Source of the DNA: Paralvinella palmiformis
Taxonomy: Eukaryota > Annelida > Polychaeta > Terebellida > Alvinellidae
DNA: 64,000 nucleotides
Assembly: GCA_025642065.1 (NCBI GenBank)
Contig: JAODUP010000417.1
Location: 90,001 to 154,000 of the forward strand
Direction: 5' to 3'
Part shown: piece after piece, positions 60,001 to 64,000 of the stretch
How the letters are laid out: each line of letters begins with the position of its first letter
Numbering within the stretch: the stretch's first letter is position 1
Translations under genes and position numbers: made by a program
The notes under the pieces: model-generated
What the model saw: only the letters and a program-made list of their open reading frames with translations
The model's database searches: none
Told to the model about the DNA's origin: nothing

Positions 60001-63000
60001 TCTAGTTATTGTCTGATTTAAATTGGGGTGGCTCATCCACCGAAAGGTTAGAAGTGGGTATGTTATATACTATTTAATATATACTTAATTTATGAGAAAA
60101 ATATTATTCTAAGCTATTTCTGGATTTAGCTGCACTCTTTCGGTATTTTATACATTTTGTATATCAAGGACCGTACATTTTACTCTTAATGTATTGTAAT
60201 TATTTATCCACAGTGAAAATAAATACTGTTATTAGTGCTTGCATCTTGATTTTCATGACTAGTATGTTGTAAATAACATGATTTGTATTGCAGTAGTATG
60301 CGGCATTATTATGAATGTATTTTGATAAAACATGTTTGAACAGTTTGCATTGCATTCACTGAGTCCAATATGACCAGCACACAAACGCACATAAACATAA
60401 TCACACAGAAACACTCACCAGACCTATCTTCAGATACAAACTATCTTATCACATGTTCGGCACAAATACGGTTGCATCCTGTTGTAAACACTAAATAATC
60501 TACTTGTTTGGTTTATTAGATATATAGCGCTTATAAATCCCAGTTGCCGTTTAATTAAGAGCCATATACATATAATGTCTAACTTAGTAACCATTTTTAT
60601 AGAATAAAATGTCAGACTCCTAATATACTAATTTCGTTTGTTTCAATAATGTATTGGAAACCCATGTCTTACTTACTGTGAAAGTTACCTTAACTAAATA
60701 AACGCAGCACCGCGGAATTTCAAGATATGCCCGGATAATCAAATGCATAACGATAATTATAGGAATAACTAAAATAAAATATAGTTATTTATAGTATTAA
60801 ATCGAAATTTTATGAACGTTATGAGATAAAAGTCCATTTTATATCATATTCATTTAGAGGCGAGACGGCCTCAAAACACCAATATACGACTATGAACGTG
60901 TTTTTTACATGTAAGCATCCAGTTATGAGCTTCCTATTGTGCTATTATGTTTGGGTTTTCTTTGGAATAATTGATGGGGTGAGTGTTACACTTATAATAA
61001 TACGTTCACACTAACACACAAGAATAGACATGTAGACATCAATTCTTTCTTACTCTTAAATACATTCAAAAGTACATGTAAACGCATACCAAAATACAAC
61101 GTGGGAAAGAAAAATAATCCTAAACACACAAACACACACACACGCATTTATTCAATTAAGAATAAGAAAGTGAAAATAAGCATGAACAGTATCAGGTGTT
61201 GCAGAAATACCATTAGCGTCAACAGTGTTAAAATAAAAATACCAAACACAAAAATGTGTTTCGACGACTAATAGGTCTTACATGGAAAGAACAAACCATG
61301 TCAGCTATTAGTACTTTAATGTAGCATTGCCTTGTTGGCAAAGTGGACTAAATATAGCCAACCTGCTGATGCCGCAAACACCACAGAACAAAGACATATA
61401 TTTACTTCTCAAGAAACCTCCAAGAAGATGTATTATTTCTAAAATAAAATAACATATAATACATATCATTACACAAAACAAAAACCTTTATACGAGTGGA
61501 CTTATCCCTCCTCTTTTTAATATAACTTAATACATATAACCTATGTAATATGTATTGATTCCCATGTTGAGCAAGTTGTATTGTTTTCTAGCCAAGACAG
61601 TGCTTCCACTTTCTAACAATGATGGCTCAGATGTATAAGTCAATCTAAGAAGTACTCGTTGTGGGTGATTATTATTCTAGGTATTCCTATGGGAACCGGT
61701 TTGTGGTATATTGAGTGTGATCTATGACAACGTACTGACACGATCAAAGAAAATAGAGACCTAAAACGTTGCCTAAAATAGGTAGCATTATGAAGGGCAT
61801 AAACTGACCTAGATAATTCCGCGAACTGGAATACGACTTGTGTGGATGAGATCCATTGGGTTTAACTCGAATAACTCGCCTAATTATGTCCTAGTTTACT
61901 GTTAAGTAAAGGATAGAATACGATGACTTTCATTATCAGCGGATATCGATTCTCTTTCGACAACATAAACTCTTTATCCCTAACAACATATGATGTGAGA
62001 GAACACTCAATTATGCGATTTATACCGGTAGATTTGTGAATTTATTCCTTCCGGCACCAAAACATATAAAGGATCAATATACTCACTGTCCTTGATATAA
62101 TACGATTATTATCTATATGATGTCATTCTAGCCCTAAGTTATCATCCAATTAATGTTCTCTTTTGGCTATATTTCTGTGTGAACATAACGTCTTTTTATG
62201 AGAGAAAAGGCTGTTTTCGTGACACACACAGTGTTTCACACAAACTCCCAATATCCTATAACCGTAACAGGCAGACAATGAATTCAGGTTTGTAAATTTA
62301 AATATCTCCGATCCATCAAATGAACAATAAATTTGTTTAAAAGTCGCCTGATATTTTTGAAAATCTCTCTCATTTTTATATTAGGTATATCCTGGTTTAT
62401 AAGCGATGGGTTAATGTATGCCCCAATAATGTGTTCACAATGCACATCCATTTAAATATAAACACATTACAATAGTCGAACAAATCAAATAATGTATATA
62501 ATTAATAAACGTTTAGTTAAATCATTATTTAACCGCTCCAGATTCGTTAGTCAGCTAGTCAACATTAATAAGAGGTGCTCGGAGATCAGTAACACCTTTT
62601 GTTGTCTAGTAAAACTAGTAGTTATTTTATTTGCAGTAGTATTTATTATGTTATTAATAATAATATAGATGTAGTGTTATTAGGGGCCATATAAGTCGTA
62701 CAACTAGTAGTAGTAGTAGAAATTGCGGTTTCACAATAAAAATAACAACTAGATTAAGAAATATATTATTATTAGCACTGATTAATCCCAATTATTATGA
62801 TTTACATGGAGGCGGGAAGTCTTTAATGAAGAGTCTTTATTTGGAAAGATGCTTCCCTTTATCAAATAGTATGGCTCAGAACAAAGCTTTGCGTCATTCA
62901 AAGGACGTTATTAGATATTTGATAATTACTCTTAACGCATTTGTTTTGTAAAATAGACACCATTAAAGAATGGTGACGTCAGGATAATTCGTCGAATGAA

Positions 63001-63905
63001 TAATTGTATTTTACAAATTTAATTTGTTTCAATTAGTTCGAATTAAAGCCTTTAGCTACACATCGTATCCTATTAGTGTATGCATGTGTGGAGACATTAA
63101 AGGCTGGATCGTTATAATAATTTATAAATTATATTTGCAGGAAGTGGTAGGATTTGAATCTAGGGTATTCTGTTTCTCCATTCCTTCAAACGGATTCAGA
63201 TCAATCATGTTATGTTACACAGATAAGAGAGACAATTTGAAATAATCTTTGTCCCTAAACTTCATTAATCATCTCGCGGGTATTTGGCTACCAAAAGTTT
63301 AAATTAATTGAGATAAGAAGAAGAACAATATTAACAACAAACAAATTGACGATATAAAAACAATCAATTTAATAGTAATACAATTAATAATTCAGGTGAG
63401 TCAATCATATCTTTAAATTTGTAAATGTCATGACTAATAATAATTGTAGATAATGAAAAGTATGATTCACTACTTCAAAGATTACCATCAGTATATGTGC
63501 CACATCCGATGTCACATATCTTGATGTTTGGCTTTATTTAAAAATAATTATTTATTCTAAAAGAATACAGTCCCATATTGCTTTGTCTGAAGTGATTTTG
63601 ATTAAAAGACCCTCTACAGTATATACACTTCTCATAATATTTATGTTAGTCGGTCAAAGATGGACATCCAACATGAAGCAGTTAAATCATTTTGGTACTA
63701 ATTCCTAGTCTGATAATTAAATATATCGTCCAATATATTATCTTATTAAAGAAAGACAAGAAATGTGTATATGGTTGGTATGCTGCTTTGGTGGCTTTGA
63801 CTAAAACATTCATATGCTCATTTGTTAATTAGCCGGAAAAGTGAAGATTGATGCTGAACACTGTAAAAAACGCATTCATACGATGAACGACAAGTGTACT
63901 ATAAC
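60000..63905. other. Gene-free AT-rich stretch
   Basis: No supported gene or element. A short CA array lies at 61124-61143. The 73-codon frame at 63024-63245 has no recognisable features. Confidence 0.45.
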
Positions 63906-63910
63906 TGGTA

Positions 63911-64000
63911 ATTCTACTACTACTACTAGTAGTACTAGTAGTAGTAGTACTACTATTACTGTTACTACTATTACTGCTACTTCTGCTGCCACTACTACTA
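63911..64000. repeat. (CTA)n/(TAG)n array at the window edge
   Basis: CTA repeats flip to TAG and back near 63925-63953, making local palindromes. The array continues to the window end. Confidence 0.93.

Overview
This is an AT-rich eukaryotic window, roughly two-thirds A+T by eye and crowded with (AT)n, (CA)n, (TTA)n, (CTA)n, (GA)n and (GTGA)n arrays. It carries tRNA-derived SINEs and decayed non-LTR retrotransposons. There are no operons, and the one convincing gene has a GT-AG intron. This fits an invertebrate nuclear genome. A lophotrochozoan (mollusc-like) source is plausible from the receptor type and repeat style, but no sequence here proves it.

The left end (about 0.4-4.1 kb, + strand) holds a class A (rhodopsin-like) GPCR in two GC-rich exons. 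The intron is about 2.3 kb and contains a tRNA-type SINE and AT microsatellites. The protein has seven membrane segments, the TM1 Asn, TM2 Asp, the TM3/ECL2 cysteine pair, a W-x-P motif in TM6 and NPLIY in TM7, but no recognisable DRY motif. At about 30.1-30.55 kb, on the opposite strand, lies a broken paralogue of the same receptor. It has a premature stop, frameshifts, no TM3, and its end lies in TM6. These are the only two protein-coding loci I can support that are not transposon-derived.

The rest is transposon debris and simple sequence. At 14.6-17.65 kb there is a nearly complete but dead LINE, with endonuclease, reverse transcriptase and a (TTA)n tail. Two further LINE pieces lie at 58.6-59.6 kb. 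SINE or SINE-like copies lie at about 2.84, 13.43, 31.68, 37.95 and 41.28 kb. A possible LTR-type core promoter sits near 11.7 kb. Three unnamed dispersed families (called B, C and D below) recur within the window, two of them next to dinucleotide arrays. A 40-bp minisatellite of 11 copies occupies 34.75-35.19 kb, and long purine (7.2-7.5 kb), threonine-codon-like (46.5-47.1 kb) and GTGA (55.1-55.5 kb) arrays are present.

Large stretches (about 18.9-21.7, 23.2-26.1, 38.1-40.1, 49.7-51.8 and 60-63.9 kb) show no gene that I can support. Most long open frames in the window come from microsatellites. I did not find a clearly novel multi-gene system. The most interesting leads are the DRY-less receptor with its inverted pseudogene, a perfect 18-bp hairpin at 39.24 kb, a cluster of promoter motifs without a gene at 48.57-48.91 kb, and the recurring dispersed repeats.
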